This document shows positions 17,860 through 26,747 of a stretch of 52,848 nucleotides of DNA, in pieces. A model generated the notes under the pieces. That model was not told the DNA's origin. It saw nothing but the letters and a program-made list of their open reading frames with translations, and did not search any database. Origin of the DNA: Verrucomicrobiota bacterium. Its GTDB lineage: Bacteria > Verrucomicrobiota > Verrucomicrobiae > Limisphaerales > UBA11358. Position numbers and translations under genes: made by a program. The stretch is taken from positions 1 through 52,848 of the forward strand of contig JACZKP010000171.1 in NCBI GenBank assembly GCA_014860005.1, given 5' to 3'. Position 1 is the first letter of the stretch; the number at the start of each line of letters is the position of its first letter.

Positions 17860-17871
17860 AACCGATGTCAA
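17843..17871 (-). promoter_or_regulatory. sigma-70-like promoter for the MFS/GH2/GH94 operon
   Basis: On the minus strand TTGACA (17871-17866) is followed by a 17-bp spacer and TATTAC (17848-17843). The predicted start near 17836 gives a leader of about 78 nt before the MFS start codon at 17758. It faces and overlaps the rightward promoter, so the two cannot easily be occupied at once. Confidence 0.55.
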
Positions 17872-17906
17872 CCAATATCGCAGATTAGCTGTAAGTACAT
17901 CGAGAA

Positions 17907-19688
17907 ATGATACAAACCATTATGAAACCCACGAAATCCTCCAAACCTAATCCTAGCGAATCGTTCGCCGTGTTTGTTCCTGGACAGCACCCGCCGAGGC
18001 GCGGCCCGTTCAAACGACTGGTTACGATTCTGCTGACCTTCGCAGCCCTTTTGGGCGTCACTTCTTCGGGCCTTTCGCAAATAACGGTCAAAGTGGATTC
18101 CACCAAGAACTGGGTGGGCTGGATGAATTACCTCACCACCGACAATGCTTGGTTTGGTGGTCAGGCATGGGGGACAGCCGATCTCCGGGCCAGCTTTGTT
18201 CCCGACCAGGCCAATGCCTCGCGGTTGGTGCTCCGCGTGAACACGAACTCGTACAATCCAGCCGACCCCGCATGGAATCTGCCGGACGGCACCCCCACCA
18301 GACACTTGGAGGCGAACTTCTATGTCGAGGAGGTCAGCGCGTTGGGCGGCAATGAGTTGACCTTCACCGGAATGGTGGAATCCAACTCCATACCGGCCGG
18401 CTGGACGTGTTTTGCGGTCATCAAAGAGTTTGGCCCCGGGTATGCATGGATTGGTCTCACCGACGACCCGCTGGTGGGTGGTAGTCCGTTCTCAGTGACC
18501 CGCTCCATCGGTGCTGGGAACATCGTACAATACGGCTTCATGATTACTTTTGGGGGGAATACGGCACCGGATTCCGCCGTGGCGTTCGAGGGAGTTAGCG
18601 TGCTGGTGGACAACGCGGATCCCGCCATCACCGGACAGCCGGCAAACCAGCGAGTGGTCTTTGGTGAGACGGCAACTTTTAGCGTGGTCGCTTCTGGCTC
18701 ATCGGCCCTGAGCTACCAGTGGCAGCGGTACGAAACCAACCTTGTGAATGGTGGCAACATCTCTGGCGCCACCAGTGCCACGCTCACGGTCAGCAACGCA
18801 CAGGCAGACGATGCGACTTCCTACAACGTCACGGTGAGCAGCACAGCGGGTTCAATTGACTCACAGTCGGTTCGGCTGCGGGTGTTGACGCCGGCGGAAT
18901 TCGCAAACGCTCTCGACAATCCCAGCTTTGAACTGGATGTCGTAACGCCCACCACGGTGCCTGAACCGTGGGTTAACTTCACCGGGTCAGCCTTGCAGAA
19001 TACCAACAACCTCTACGCCTGGCCTTCGGAGCAGAATGTGAAAACGATCCAAGGCACCAACGTGGTGCAGGTGTACAACGGTGGGGAGTGGAACGGAATC
19101 TACCAGGATGTGCCGGCAGCTCCGGGCGATATTTTCACGGGTGATTGCTGGCTCTGGCAATCGAGTTTCGATCCGTTGACCGCGCCGGTCAATGAAGCCT
19201 TTCTCGAGGTGCAGTTTCGGGCGGGCGCAGCCAATCCCATCGCCATTTACAATTCTGCCTACGTGACCAATGCCACAGAATTGCACGACATCTGGCTGTT
19301 CCTTCAAGCGACCAATGGTGTGGCTGAGGGTTACGCACAGACCACCACCACGGATGCTCAATACTTGGTGGCGCCTCCCGGCACGGAGTTTGTTCGCTTT
19401 CAAATCACTTTGCACGCCGTGGGTGGCGGCCCGGGCAGTGTGTATGTGGACGCCACGCGACTGATGAGGAAACTCCCGGTCACGGTGGACTCGTCGGTCA
19501 GCGGCGGCAACATCGAGCTTTCATGGCTGTCGCAAGGCGACACGGATTACCAGGTGGTTTACAAGGACAGTCTGAGCGATCCGGACTGGATGCCGTTGGG
19601 CGAATTGATCGCCGGCGATGGCACGGTGAAAACGGCGTCTTACACCACCGCTGGCAGCCAGCGTTACTATCAGGTGCTGACGAAATAG
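17907..19688 (+). CDS. secreted multidomain protein: novel N-domain, Ig-like, CBM-like
   Basis: A 593-residue exported protein (an ATG at 17922 is an alternative start; neither has a clear ribosome site). The signal peptide has a long basic n-region and a core at about 38-56. Residues about 60-235 form a domain homologous to most of the PEP-CTERM protein encoded at 25967-26659 (shared W.G.MN, WGTADL, EAN.YVE, IK.F.P.Y blocks). Residues about 240-327 are Ig-like ([22 protein letters not shown]). Residues about 336-517 resemble a CBM4/9-type carbohydrate-binding jelly-roll (LDNPSFE). The last 65 residues match the GH16 C-terminus. No catalytic motif is seen. It heads the rightward gene series and probably binds polysaccharide outside the cell; that role is inferred. 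Confidence 0.85.
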   Translation: MIQTIMKPTKSSKPNPSESFAVFVPGQHPPRRGPFKRLVTILLTFAALLGVTSSGLSQITVKVDSTKNWVGWMNYLTTDNAWFGGQAWGTADLRASFVPDQANASRLVLRVNTNSYNPADPAWNLPDGTPTRHLEANFYVEEVSALGGNELTFTGMVESNSIPAGWTCFAVIKEFGPGYAWIGLTDDPLVGGSPFSVTRSIGAGNIVQYGFMITFGGNTAPDSAVAFEGVSVLVDNADPAITGQPANQRVVFGETATFSVVASGSSALSYQWQRYETNLVNGGNISGATSATLTVSNAQADDATSYNVTVSSTAGSIDSQSVRLRVLTPAEFANALDNPSFELDVVTPTTVPEPWVNFTGSALQNTNNLYAWPSEQNVKTIQGTNVVQVYNGGEWNGIYQDVPAAPGDIFTGDCWLWQSSFDPLTAPVNEAFLEVQFRAGAANPIAIYNSAYVTNATELHDIWLFLQATNGVAEGYAQTTTTDAQYLVAPPGTEFVRFQITLHAVGGGPGSVYVDATRLMRKLPVTVDSSVSGGNIELSWLSQGDTDYQVVYKDSLSDPDWMPLGELIAGDGTVKTASYTTAGSQRYYQVLTK

Positions 19689-19753
19689 GCACGGTTGAAC
19701 GGCGCCCTGAAGAGCGGCGAATACCGTTTTTCAGGCGTCGCTTGGTTGAAGCA

Positions 19754-20569
19754 ATGATTAAAGCATCAAACGATTTGGCAAATCCCATAATGAGGCAAGG
19801 CGAGGTCGCCCCAATTCCCGGATCAATTGCTCGCCGGCGCACGGGCTTCACCCTCATTGAGCTGCTGGTCGTGATTGCGATCATCGCGATTCTTGCGGCG
19901 ATGCTGTTGCCCGCCTTGAGCAGAGCGAAGGACAAGGCCAAGGGGATTGCGTGCGTCAACAATAACAAGCAGATTGCCCTCGCCTTCATGATGTATGCCG
20001 GTGACAGCAATGACTATCTGCCCCCGCTAAACACGGGCACCTGGCCGGGAGTCACCAGCGATTGGTGGTTCAAGATTCTCGACAATGGCAAGTACATCAC
20101 CAGCAGTGCAGCTTCCAACAACGTCTGGCGTTGTCCGACCGTGAAGGATGCGGATATCAACCCAGCCGTGGTGGCGTTCTTCAGGTCGCCTTGCGAGGGT
20201 TATGGACCGCTCGAAGGCAATACGATCACGACGGGAATCATTCGGTACGGCCGTAATCCGGATGGCTCGAATCTGGGCAGCCGCAAGTTGACGCACATTC
20301 AACGCCCCAGCCAGATCTGGTTGATCGGCGACGTGGGCTATCCCAAAACCGGAACGACAACGGATAAAATGCCGCCCGCTTACTACACCGAGATAACCAC
20401 CAAACAACCTTCGCCGGCCGTGGGATGGACGTTTGCCCCTTACAAACAGCCGGCCGCGCGTCACAACAGCCGGGCGGCGTTCTCGTTTGGTGATGGTCAC
20501 GTTGAGAACTGGAAATGGTCTGACCTGCGCACGAACAGAAACGATGTGTTCGCGGTCAACTCCTTATAG
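19754..20569 (+). CDS. pseudopilin-like protein with H-X9-DG motif
   Basis: A 271-residue protein with a type IV prepilin-like N-terminus: a basic leader ending in RRRTG, then [20 protein letters not shown] as the conserved N-methylated helix with Glu at position 5 of the mature form. The globular part ends with [14 protein letters not shown], in which His and DG are separated by nine residues (the H-X9-DG motif of the large pseudopilin-like families in Planctomycetota and Verrucomicrobiota). It needs a prepilin peptidase encoded elsewhere. The start is uncertain: ATG 19754 or 19790, since the frame is open further upstream into the preceding gene. It lies 65 bp after the Ig/CBM protein gene and before the GH16 gene, which suggests co-transcription and a surface role in glycan capture or enzyme secretion. 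Confidence 0.85.
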   Translation: MIKASNDLANPIMRQGEVAPIPGSIARRRTGFTLIELLVVIAIIAILAAMLLPALSRAKDKAKGIACVNNNKQIALAFMMYAGDSNDYLPPLNTGTWPGVTSDWWFKILDNGKYITSSAASNNVWRCPTVKDADINPAVVAFFRSPCEGYGPLEGNTITTGIIRYGRNPDGSNLGSRKLTHIQRPSQIWLIGDVGYPKTGTTTDKMPPAYYTEITTKQPSPAVGWTFAPYKQPAARHNSRAAFSFGDGHVENWKWSDLRTNRNDVFAVNSL

Positions 20570-20643
20570 ACTTGAGTCTGGGGCTGTTTAAGAATGATGC
20601 TAAAAGCGCGCATCGCCACGCTCGTCAATCGGAGAAAACATTT

Positions 20644-22260
20644 TTGAAAAGACTATATACTCATCTCAGAATCCTCTTCATGTGTGCTGCCGGAGTACTG
20701 ACGGCGTCGGCGCAAAACCTCCCTGGCTGGCAACTCGTCTTGGCGGACGAGTTCGATCAATCCGACGGTAGTTCGCCTGATACTAACAAGTGGGTCTTCG
20801 ACATCGGCACCGGCAACAACGGCTGGGGTAACAACGAGCTTCAGTATTACACCTCGCGGACGAACAATGCCCGCATTGAGGATGGACATCTTGTGATCGA
20901 GGCCCTCCAGGAAAGTTTTGGCGGGCGGAACTACACTTCAGCACGCCTCAAGACGCAGGGCAAGGCATCCTGGACCTACGGTCGGATTGAGGCGCGCCTC
21001 AAGCTTCCGCGCGGCCAGGGCATCTGGCCCGCTTTCTGGATGCTCGGCACGAATATCACTTCCGTCGGCTGGCCGACATGCGGCGAGATTGATGTCATGG
21101 AGAACATCGGTTCGGTGACCAATCGGGTGCATGGAACAATTCATGGTCCCGGATATTCCGGTGGCAACGGCATCGGCGGGAGCATCACGCTGGGTGGCGG
21201 CACAGCTTTCGCGGACGATTTCCATGTGTTCGCCGTCGAGTGGGAGACGAACCGCATTCGCTGGTTCATGGACGGCCAGCAATATTTCACCGCCACACCT
21301 GCGAGTCTGCCAGATGGCAGTCAATGGGTTTTCACGCAACCGCAGTTTATCCTGCTGAATCTGGCGGTGGGCGGCAACTGGCCGGGCAGTCCGAATGCCT
21401 CGACCGTTTTTCCACAACGTTTGACCGTGGATTACGTACGGGTTTACGCCGCCACGAACTCCGCAGAACCGGAGCCGCCGTCCGGCTGCGATGGCAACGC
21501 ACTGTTGAATCCCGGCTTCGAGCAAGGCGGCCTGGCGAATTGGCAGACTTATGGAAACGGCCTCAACACCGTGCTTCAAAACGTCAGTAGCGTGCCCGTT
21601 CATTCCGGCACAAATGTTTTCAAAGTCTTCGGCCAATTCACCGGCGGCGAGAACTACTCTGGTGTTTATCAAGTCCTGCCGACAGCGCCCGGCATGATTT
21701 ACGCAGCCAACGGCTGGGCCTACACGCCATCAAACGACCGAATCGCTGGGGCGAACTCGGCATGGATGGAAGTCACCTTTCGCGATGCGGGCTTGAACAT
21801 CCTGAGTTTCTATCGGACCGCGATCTTCACGGCTAACACGCCCGACGGCATCTGGCACAAGCTGGCGGTGACCAACAAGGTCAATCCCACCACTTATCAG
21901 ATTATCGGATCGGTCACAAACCTCACCGCCCCCACTGGCGCGGCAGTCGTTCGTTTTCAAACTGTATTTCGACAACCGGCAACCGCGGCGGGTGCGGTTC
22001 TGTTTGATGATCTGAACCTGTCTGTGCCGGTGGCATCCGAAGTGCGAATCTCGGCGGTGGCGGCGCACGACGGCACCCAATTGCGAATCTCATTTCCCAC
22101 GGTGACCGGTCTGGCATATCAGGTTCGTTACACCAATGAACTCAACGTTGGCCAGTGGCTGGTATTGACGAACGTGACCGGAGATGGCGCGACGCGGACG
22201 ATTGCGGATGAATTGGCTGGCGAGCAGCGCTTTTACCACGTCGTGCGCGTCTGCAACTGA
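20644..22260 (+). CDS. secreted GH16 endo-beta-glucanase (laminarinase-like)
   Basis: A 538-residue secreted enzyme. The start is a TTG at 20644, chosen because GGAG lies 9 nt upstream (20631-20634) and a compact signal peptide follows (MKRLYTHLRILFMCAAG..ASA). The GH16 jelly-roll covers about 26-270, with the catalytic signature GEIDVMENIG: Glu148 nucleophile, Asp150 and Glu153 acid/base. The form without the inserted Met-type bulge resembles beta-1,3(4)-glucanases. WTYGRIEARLKLPRGQGIWPAFWMLG is interrupted nowhere, so the active-site cleft looks complete. Residues about 285-460 form a CBM-like domain (LLNPGFEQGG). The last about 70 residues share a module with the Ig/CBM protein two genes upstream. 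It likely cuts extracellular laminarin-type glucan for the divergent uptake operon. Confidence 0.9.
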   Translation: MKRLYTHLRILFMCAAGVLTASAQNLPGWQLVLADEFDQSDGSSPDTNKWVFDIGTGNNGWGNNELQYYTSRTNNARIEDGHLVIEALQESFGGRNYTSARLKTQGKASWTYGRIEARLKLPRGQGIWPAFWMLGTNITSVGWPTCGEIDVMENIGSVTNRVHGTIHGPGYSGGNGIGGSITLGGGTAFADDFHVFAVEWETNRIRWFMDGQQYFTATPASLPDGSQWVFTQPQFILLNLAVGGNWPGSPNASTVFPQRLTVDYVRVYAATNSAEPEPPSGCDGNALLNPGFEQGGLANWQTYGNGLNTVLQNVSSVPVHSGTNVFKVFGQFTGGENYSGVYQVLPTAPGMIYAANGWAYTPSNDRIAGANSAWMEVTFRDAGLNILSFYRTAIFTANTPDGIWHKLAVTNKVNPTTYQIIGSVTNLTAPTGAAVVRFQTVFRQPATAAGAVLFDDLNLSVPVASEVRISAVAAHDGTQLRISFPTVTGLAYQVRYTNELNVGQWLVLTNVTGDGATRTIADELAGEQRFYHVVRVCN

Positions 22261-22547
22261 ACGCCCGCGCAGCAGCGCCTTTTGGCTGGTGATTGCCCAG
22301 CGGGGTGACATCTTGCGACACCGTGAATCCGTGCCCGAACAAGCCAGTAGCTTCAAAACAGGCGTTGCGCCTTTCTCCAAATCTACTTCGGGCAATTCCT
22401 CTGAACCTTGGCTCGAAGCGCAGTTCGTTAAGGCCGTGCGCTGCGCCCGTTCGGAACGCATGGACGCGACGGCTCGCACTACTGATGCGGAGGTGTTGTT
22501 CGACCTCTGTCTTCCGGCTGCTGGAGCGGATCCCGACTTTATCAGGA

Positions 22548-25001
22548 ATGGAAATCGGCGCGAGGCCCGTTCTACGTGCTACAGCTATCGTTCTGTTGTT
22601 GATCTCCCCAATTGCTCTCACTGGGCAGGAACTACGCACGGCGGCAGAAGTGCGTGGCCTGACGGTCGCGGAAGCGCAACGCCAGACCCGGGTGAAGCTG
22701 CAGGGCGTAGTGACGTTCTTCGACGAAACACTTTTCTCCCGCTTTATTCAGGATGAAACCGCCGGCATTTACCTGCGGGAATCTACGAATACCCCCTGGC
22801 TCACGCCCGGTCAGTGGGTCGAGGTGGAAGGCGTGACCAGCCCTGGTGAATACGCACCCATCGTCGAGCCGGAGCGCGTGCGCGTGATTGGCGTGGCTCC
22901 GTTGCCCGCCGCCAGACCAGTGAGCTACGACGAACTCGCCAGCGGCAAGCACGACAGTCAGTTCGTCGAAATCGCTGGCATCGTGCGCTCCGTGCAGTTG
23001 GACGAACCCTCGCAACATCATCTCCTCCAGATTGCCACCGACGGCGGGCGGCTTTCCGTTTACGCGAAGGAACTGCCAGTGGCAGAACCCGAAAACTTGG
23101 TGGACAGCACAATCCGGGTGCGTGGCGTTTGTTCCACCCAGTTCAACCGGCAACGCCAGTTGTTTGCCATCCGCTTGATGGTGCCACGGCCAGAGGACAT
23201 GGTGATTGAAATTCCCGCAGCGGACGATCCGTTTGCAGTGCCGGCGCGTGCCATCGGCAGTTTGCTTCAGTTCACCCCGCGTGAAACCTACGGCCATCGG
23301 GTCAAGGTGGCAGGCACAGTGATTTATCAAATGCCGGGCGGAATGCTGTTTCTGCAAGATGGGGCCGAGGGATTGCAGGCCCACACCCAGCAAAGCGACC
23401 CACTGCAACTGGGCGACCGCGTCGAGGTGCTCGGGTTTCCCGCGCAGGGTGAATACACGCCGGTGCTGCAAGATGCCGTCTATCGGCGCGTGGATGCTGG
23501 CCCTCCACCGGCACCGACGGCCATTTCCACGGACGAAGCCTTGAAAGGAACGTACGACTGCCAGTTGGTGCGACTGGAGGCCAAGCTGCTGGATCGCGCA
23601 CAGCACAGTCGCGAACAGTTCCTCGTGCTCGAAGCTGAAGGCTTCATTTTCCGCGCCTACCTTCAACCGAGCGGTGGGAAGGACGCCTTTGCCGAACTCC
23701 AAAACGGCAGCCGCGTTGCCGTCTCGGGCGTGTGCCTGATTGAGCCTGGGGAGTGGCAGGCGGGCGAGACTTGGCGCGCGAAATCGTTCCGGCTGCTGCT
23801 GCGTTCTTCACAGGACGTGACCGTGCTGCAGGCGCCACCGTGGTGGACATTACAGAGAGTGTTATGGATGGCCGGGGCGCTGGGCTTGGCAGCCCTGGCG
23901 GCGCTTGGCTGGGTGGGCATCCTGCGCCGCCGGGTACGGCAGCAAACGGACATCATCCGGAAACAGTTGCAAGTGGAAGCCGCGCTGAAGGAACGTTACG
24001 TGGACTTGTTTGAGAACGCCAATGACATGGTCTTTACGCACGACTTGGACGGAGTCATCACGTCCATCAACAAGACCGGCGAGCGATTGCTGCAACGCTC
24101 GCGCGCTGCCGTGGTGAAACGGAACCTGATCGAGTTTCTGGCGGAGGACCAGCAATCCGCCGCGCGTCAGTGGCTCGGGCAGGTCGTCACAGGCGCAGAT
24201 TTGCCGGCGGCCGAATGGGACTTTATCAACGCTGCCGGGCAACGGGTGAAGCTGGAGATCAGCGCCAGGATCATCGAGCAGAATGGGCGGCAGGTCGAAA
24301 TCGAAGGCATCGCGCGCGACATTACCGAGCGCCGCCGGTTGGAAAGGGAACTTCTTGAAGTCAGCAATCGCGAGCAACGGCGCATCGGGCACGATTTGCA
24401 CGACGGCGTCTGTCAACAACTCGCCGCCATCAGTTATCTTCTGGATATTCTGGGCGACCGTTTGCAGGAGAAGGGAGCCCCCGAGGCAAATGAAGCCGAA
24501 CGCATTGGGAGTCTTATCAACGAGACCAACGCCCAGGCGCGAGGTGTTGCCCGCGGTTTGTTCCCCGTGCGACTGGAGGAGCACGGTCTGGTACTGGCGC
24601 TCGAGGAACTCGCAGCCAGTGCCAGCAACCGCTACCGCATCACCTGTCGGTTCGTATGCCAGGTGGCGCCCGTAAACGTGGACAACGAGGTGGAGTTGCA
24701 TCTTTATTACATCGTGCAAGAAGCCTTGTTGAACGCCGTCAATCATGGTAAAGCCACCAGCGTCATCGTGACCCTGGCCGCGGACGGCGACCGCTTGAAG
24801 CTGACCGTTGAGGAAAACGGGACTGGCTTTGACCCGTCGAGTTCCGGGCGGAGTGGAATGGGCATTCGCATCATGCGCTATCGGGCCAAGGTCATCGGAG
24901 CGACGTTGGAATTGCAGAGTCAGATCAATCAAGGCACGCAGATCACGTGCGTATTTAGCCCGTCATTGCGAGAATCATTGCGGGGCACAACTCATGGCTG
25001 A
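22548..25001 (+). CDS. NarL-type sensor histidine kinase with OB-like sensor and PAS domain
   Basis: An 817-residue kinase. The start at 22548 gives a signal-anchor (RATAIVLLLISPIALTG). Residues about 30-425 form an extracytoplasmic region of four OB-fold-like modules in an A-B-A-B arrangement. A membrane helix lies at about 432-460, then a coiled linker, a PAS domain (about 475-595, FENANDMVFTHDLDG), and a HisKA_3 box RRIGHDLHDGVCQ with the likely phospho-acceptor His618. An HATPase domain follows (N-box QEALLNAVNHG, G-box ENGTGFDPS, G2 GMGIRIMRYRA). It overlaps the response regulator gene by 8 bp, so the two make one two-component system. Its place directly after the GH16 gene suggests it senses a glucan product. 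The upstream frame to 22293 is not protein-like. Confidence 0.9.
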   Translation: MEIGARPVLRATAIVLLLISPIALTGQELRTAAEVRGLTVAEAQRQTRVKLQGVVTFFDETLFSRFIQDETAGIYLRESTNTPWLTPGQWVEVEGVTSPGEYAPIVEPERVRVIGVAPLPAARPVSYDELASGKHDSQFVEIAGIVRSVQLDEPSQHHLLQIATDGGRLSVYAKELPVAEPENLVDSTIRVRGVCSTQFNRQRQLFAIRLMVPRPEDMVIEIPAADDPFAVPARAIGSLLQFTPRETYGHRVKVAGTVIYQMPGGMLFLQDGAEGLQAHTQQSDPLQLGDRVEVLGFPAQGEYTPVLQDAVYRRVDAGPPPAPTAISTDEALKGTYDCQLVRLEAKLLDRAQHSREQFLVLEAEGFIFRAYLQPSGGKDAFAELQNGSRVAVSGVCLIEPGEWQAGETWRAKSFRLLLRSSQDVTVLQAPPWWTLQRVLWMAGALGLAALAALGWVGILRRRVRQQTDIIRKQLQVEAALKERYVDLFENANDMVFTHDLDGVITSINKTGERLLQRSRAAVVKRNLIEFLAEDQQSAARQWLGQVVTGADLPAAEWDFINAAGQRVKLEISARIIEQNGRQVEIEGIARDITERRRLERELLEVSNREQRRIGHDLHDGVCQQLAAISYLLDILGDRLQEKGAPEANEAERIGSLINETNAQARGVARGLFPVRLEEHGLVLALEELAASASNRYRITCRFVCQVAPVNVDNEVELHLYYIVQEALLNAVNHGKATSVIVTLAADGDRLKLTVEENGTGFDPSSSGRSGMGIRIMRYRAKVIGATLELQSQINQGTQITCVFSPSLRESLRGTTHG

Positions 25002-25725
25002 ACCCATCAAATCAGTTACGAAATCGAGCGCGGCCAACGCGAGTCATCCCGCGGCGGAGACTCAGGCGGCCACCCGGAGTCGCGTTTTTATTGTGGATGA
25101 TCACACGATGTTTCGCGAAGGCTTGCGGCAGTTGATTGATCGTGAGCCGGGATTGACCGTATGTGGCGACGCGGCGGACGCCGCCGAAGCGCTGCCAGCC
25201 ATCCGTGAAACCAAACCGGACGTGGTGCTGGTGGACATTTCGCTCGCCGGGGCCAGCGGGATTGATCTCATCAAGGACATCAAGGCGGAGTTCGAGGATA
25301 TGCCGGTGCTGGTGGTGTCCATGCATGATGAATCGTTGTACGCCGATCGGGCTTTGCGCGCCGGAGCGATGGGCTACGTAATGAAACACGAACCGTCCAA
25401 GACGGTGAAAGCCGCCATCTACAAAGTTCTCGGTGGCAACATGTATCTCAGCGAAAAAATGTCCAGCATCGTGATCAACCGTCTGATGCGTGGCCAGTCG
25501 GATCAGCCCAAGTCGCCCATCGAAATGTTGAGCGACCGGGAATTGGAGGTTTTCCGGCTGTTGGGGCAGGGGCAGGGCGTGCGGCAGATTGCTGAGAAAA
25601 TGGAGGTCACCATTCCCACCGTGAATTCCTTTCGTAACCGCATCAAAGAAAAGCTTGGCCTGAAATCCTCAACGGAAGTCATGCTCCATGCAATTCAGTG
25701 GTTTCGGGACGAGTCTTCAAAGTAA
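24994..25725 (+). CDS. NarL/FixJ-family response regulator
   Basis: A 243-residue regulator paired with the kinase. An Ala/Ser/Thr-rich tail of about 28 residues precedes the receiver domain (VFIVDDHTMFREGL, acidic pair Asp35/Asp36, phospho-acceptor Asp81 in VLVDISL, conserved Thr/Ser replaced near VVSMHD, Lys in YVMKHE). A LuxR-type helix-turn-helix follows (LSDRELEVFRLLGQG, then VRQIAEKMEVTIPTVNSFRNRIKEKL in two helices). It starts at an ATG inside the last codons of the kinase gene. NarL-type proteins bind short imperfect palindromes, so this is a candidate to bind the 17-mers at 17843 and 25879, but nothing in the sequence proves it. Confidence 0.92.
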   Translation: MAEPIKSVTKSSAANASHPAAETQAATRSRVFIVDDHTMFREGLRQLIDREPGLTVCGDAADAAEALPAIRETKPDVVLVDISLAGASGIDLIKDIKAEFEDMPVLVVSMHDESLYADRALRAGAMGYVMKHEPSKTVKAAIYKVLGGNMYLSEKMSSIVINRLMRGQSDQPKSPIEMLSDRELEVFRLLGQGQGVRQIAEKMEVTIPTVNSFRNRIKEKLGLKSSTEVMLHAIQWFRDESSK

Positions 25726-25858
25726 GCAGTTCGAAGTTTTCGTCAGCCATTCGTTGCCCAATCGGAATCATACGCTGAAGCTTTCGCCGACCTCAGCATG
25801 GTGATTGGTCAGTGCGAATCGGAGTTCTTGGATGGCGGTTCATTTGTTGAAAAAGCAT

Positions 25859-25895
25859 TTGACATTCTCGCCGGGCGTGTAGTAAAAGATATTAC
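25859..25895 (+). promoter_or_regulatory. promoter and operator-like 17-mer upstream of the PEP-CTERM gene
   Basis: A perfect -35 box TTGACA (25859-25864) is followed, 18 bp on, by the weak -10 TAAAAG (25883-25888). GTAGTAAAAGATATTAC (25879-25895) overlaps the -10 and agrees with 13 of 17 positions of the palindrome at 17843-17859, including a preceding GT dinucleotide. The leader to the ATG at 25967 would be about 70-75 nt. Confidence 0.5.
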
Positions 25896-25966
25896 GAATT
25901 AAGGGTGCGCGCCATGATTTGGCTCGCAACACTCGGCAAGACAAAAACCAACAAACGCTGGTCAAT

Positions 25967-26659
25967 ATGAAAAAGCTGCGCAAGAGCCTTCTCCTTCCAA
26001 TCCTTGGTATTTCTGTGTTCTTGGGTTCACTGACCTCAAGTCATGCTCAGGTCCAACTCACGGTTGATCCGGGTGCGAGTTGGCTGGGATTTATGAATGT
26101 ATTTGAGCTGCCAGCAAACGGAGGGGCTTTTGTTTTTGGCAGCGGTTGGGGCACGGCAGATCTCGTCGCCACGTTCTCGGGGGCTACGCTCACATTGGCG
26201 CCGAACACCATCGGTGATCCGGCTGAGTTTTGGTATCAAGGCGGTGGCGGTCCCGGCGCGCCAGGCAATAAGACCATGGAAGCCAACATGTATGTTGAGA
26301 ATACCGGCTCTTGGAATGGTCAGAACGTCACGTTCTCCGGCGTGGTTTTGGATAACTCCTTAGTCAGTCCGTACACCTCCATTGCTTTCATCAAGGATTT
26401 TGCTCCTGACTATTCCTCGTTCAATATCATCACCGCGCCGTTGAATGAAGGAGCGTTCAGCATCAATCTGGACACGATTGCCGACCCGGCGCGCCATGTT
26501 CAATTTGGGTTTACGACCGTTGGGCCTAATGTGTGGGTAACTGACGTAGCTCCGCTCGGTTCCGTTCAGATCACTGCTGTTCCTGAACCTTCGATCTTCG
26601 CGTTGCTCGCTGTCGGTGTCACCGGATTGCTGATCGCGCAGCGCAAGCGAAAGCTTTGA
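25967..26659 (+). CDS. PEP-CTERM secreted protein with the shared novel domain
   Basis: A 230-residue exported protein. The start at 25967 gives a typical signal peptide (MKKLRKSLLLPILG...SHAQ). The C-terminus is a PEP-CTERM sorting signal: VPEPS at about 205, one membrane helix, then RKRKL, implying processing by an exosortase encoded elsewhere. The whole mature body is homologous to residues 60-235 of the Ig/CBM protein encoded at 17907-19688 (VD...W.G.MN, GWGTADL.A.F, MEAN.YVE, TF.G.V..NS, IK.F.P.Y). No known domain comes to mind, and no catalytic motif is visible. It lies 241 bp after the response regulator with its own promoter. A surface-attached glycan-binding role is an inference from the paralogue's context. 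Confidence 0.85.
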   Translation: MKKLRKSLLLPILGISVFLGSLTSSHAQVQLTVDPGASWLGFMNVFELPANGGAFVFGSGWGTADLVATFSGATLTLAPNTIGDPAEFWYQGGGGPGAPGNKTMEANMYVENTGSWNGQNVTFSGVVLDNSLVSPYTSIAFIKDFAPDYSSFNIITAPLNEGAFSINLDTIADPARHVQFGFTTVGPNVWVTDVAPLGSVQITAVPEPSIFALLAVGVTGLLIAQRKRKL

Positions 26660-26725
26660 TTGGTTGATTCCGACGGGACACTGCGGGCCACCCCAAGCTT
26701 GACGGTCCTCTGGGGATCAATGATC

Positions 26726-26747
26726 AGCCCAAATGGGCTTTCATTTG
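26726..26747 (+). terminator. candidate terminator between PEP-CTERM gene and hemC
   Basis: AGCCC-aaat-GGGCT (26726-26739) followed by TTCATTTG. A second stem CCCCA/TGGGG sits just upstream (about 26690-26714). The site lies in an 81-bp gap between converging genes and overlaps the hemC stop codon. Confidence 0.4.
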
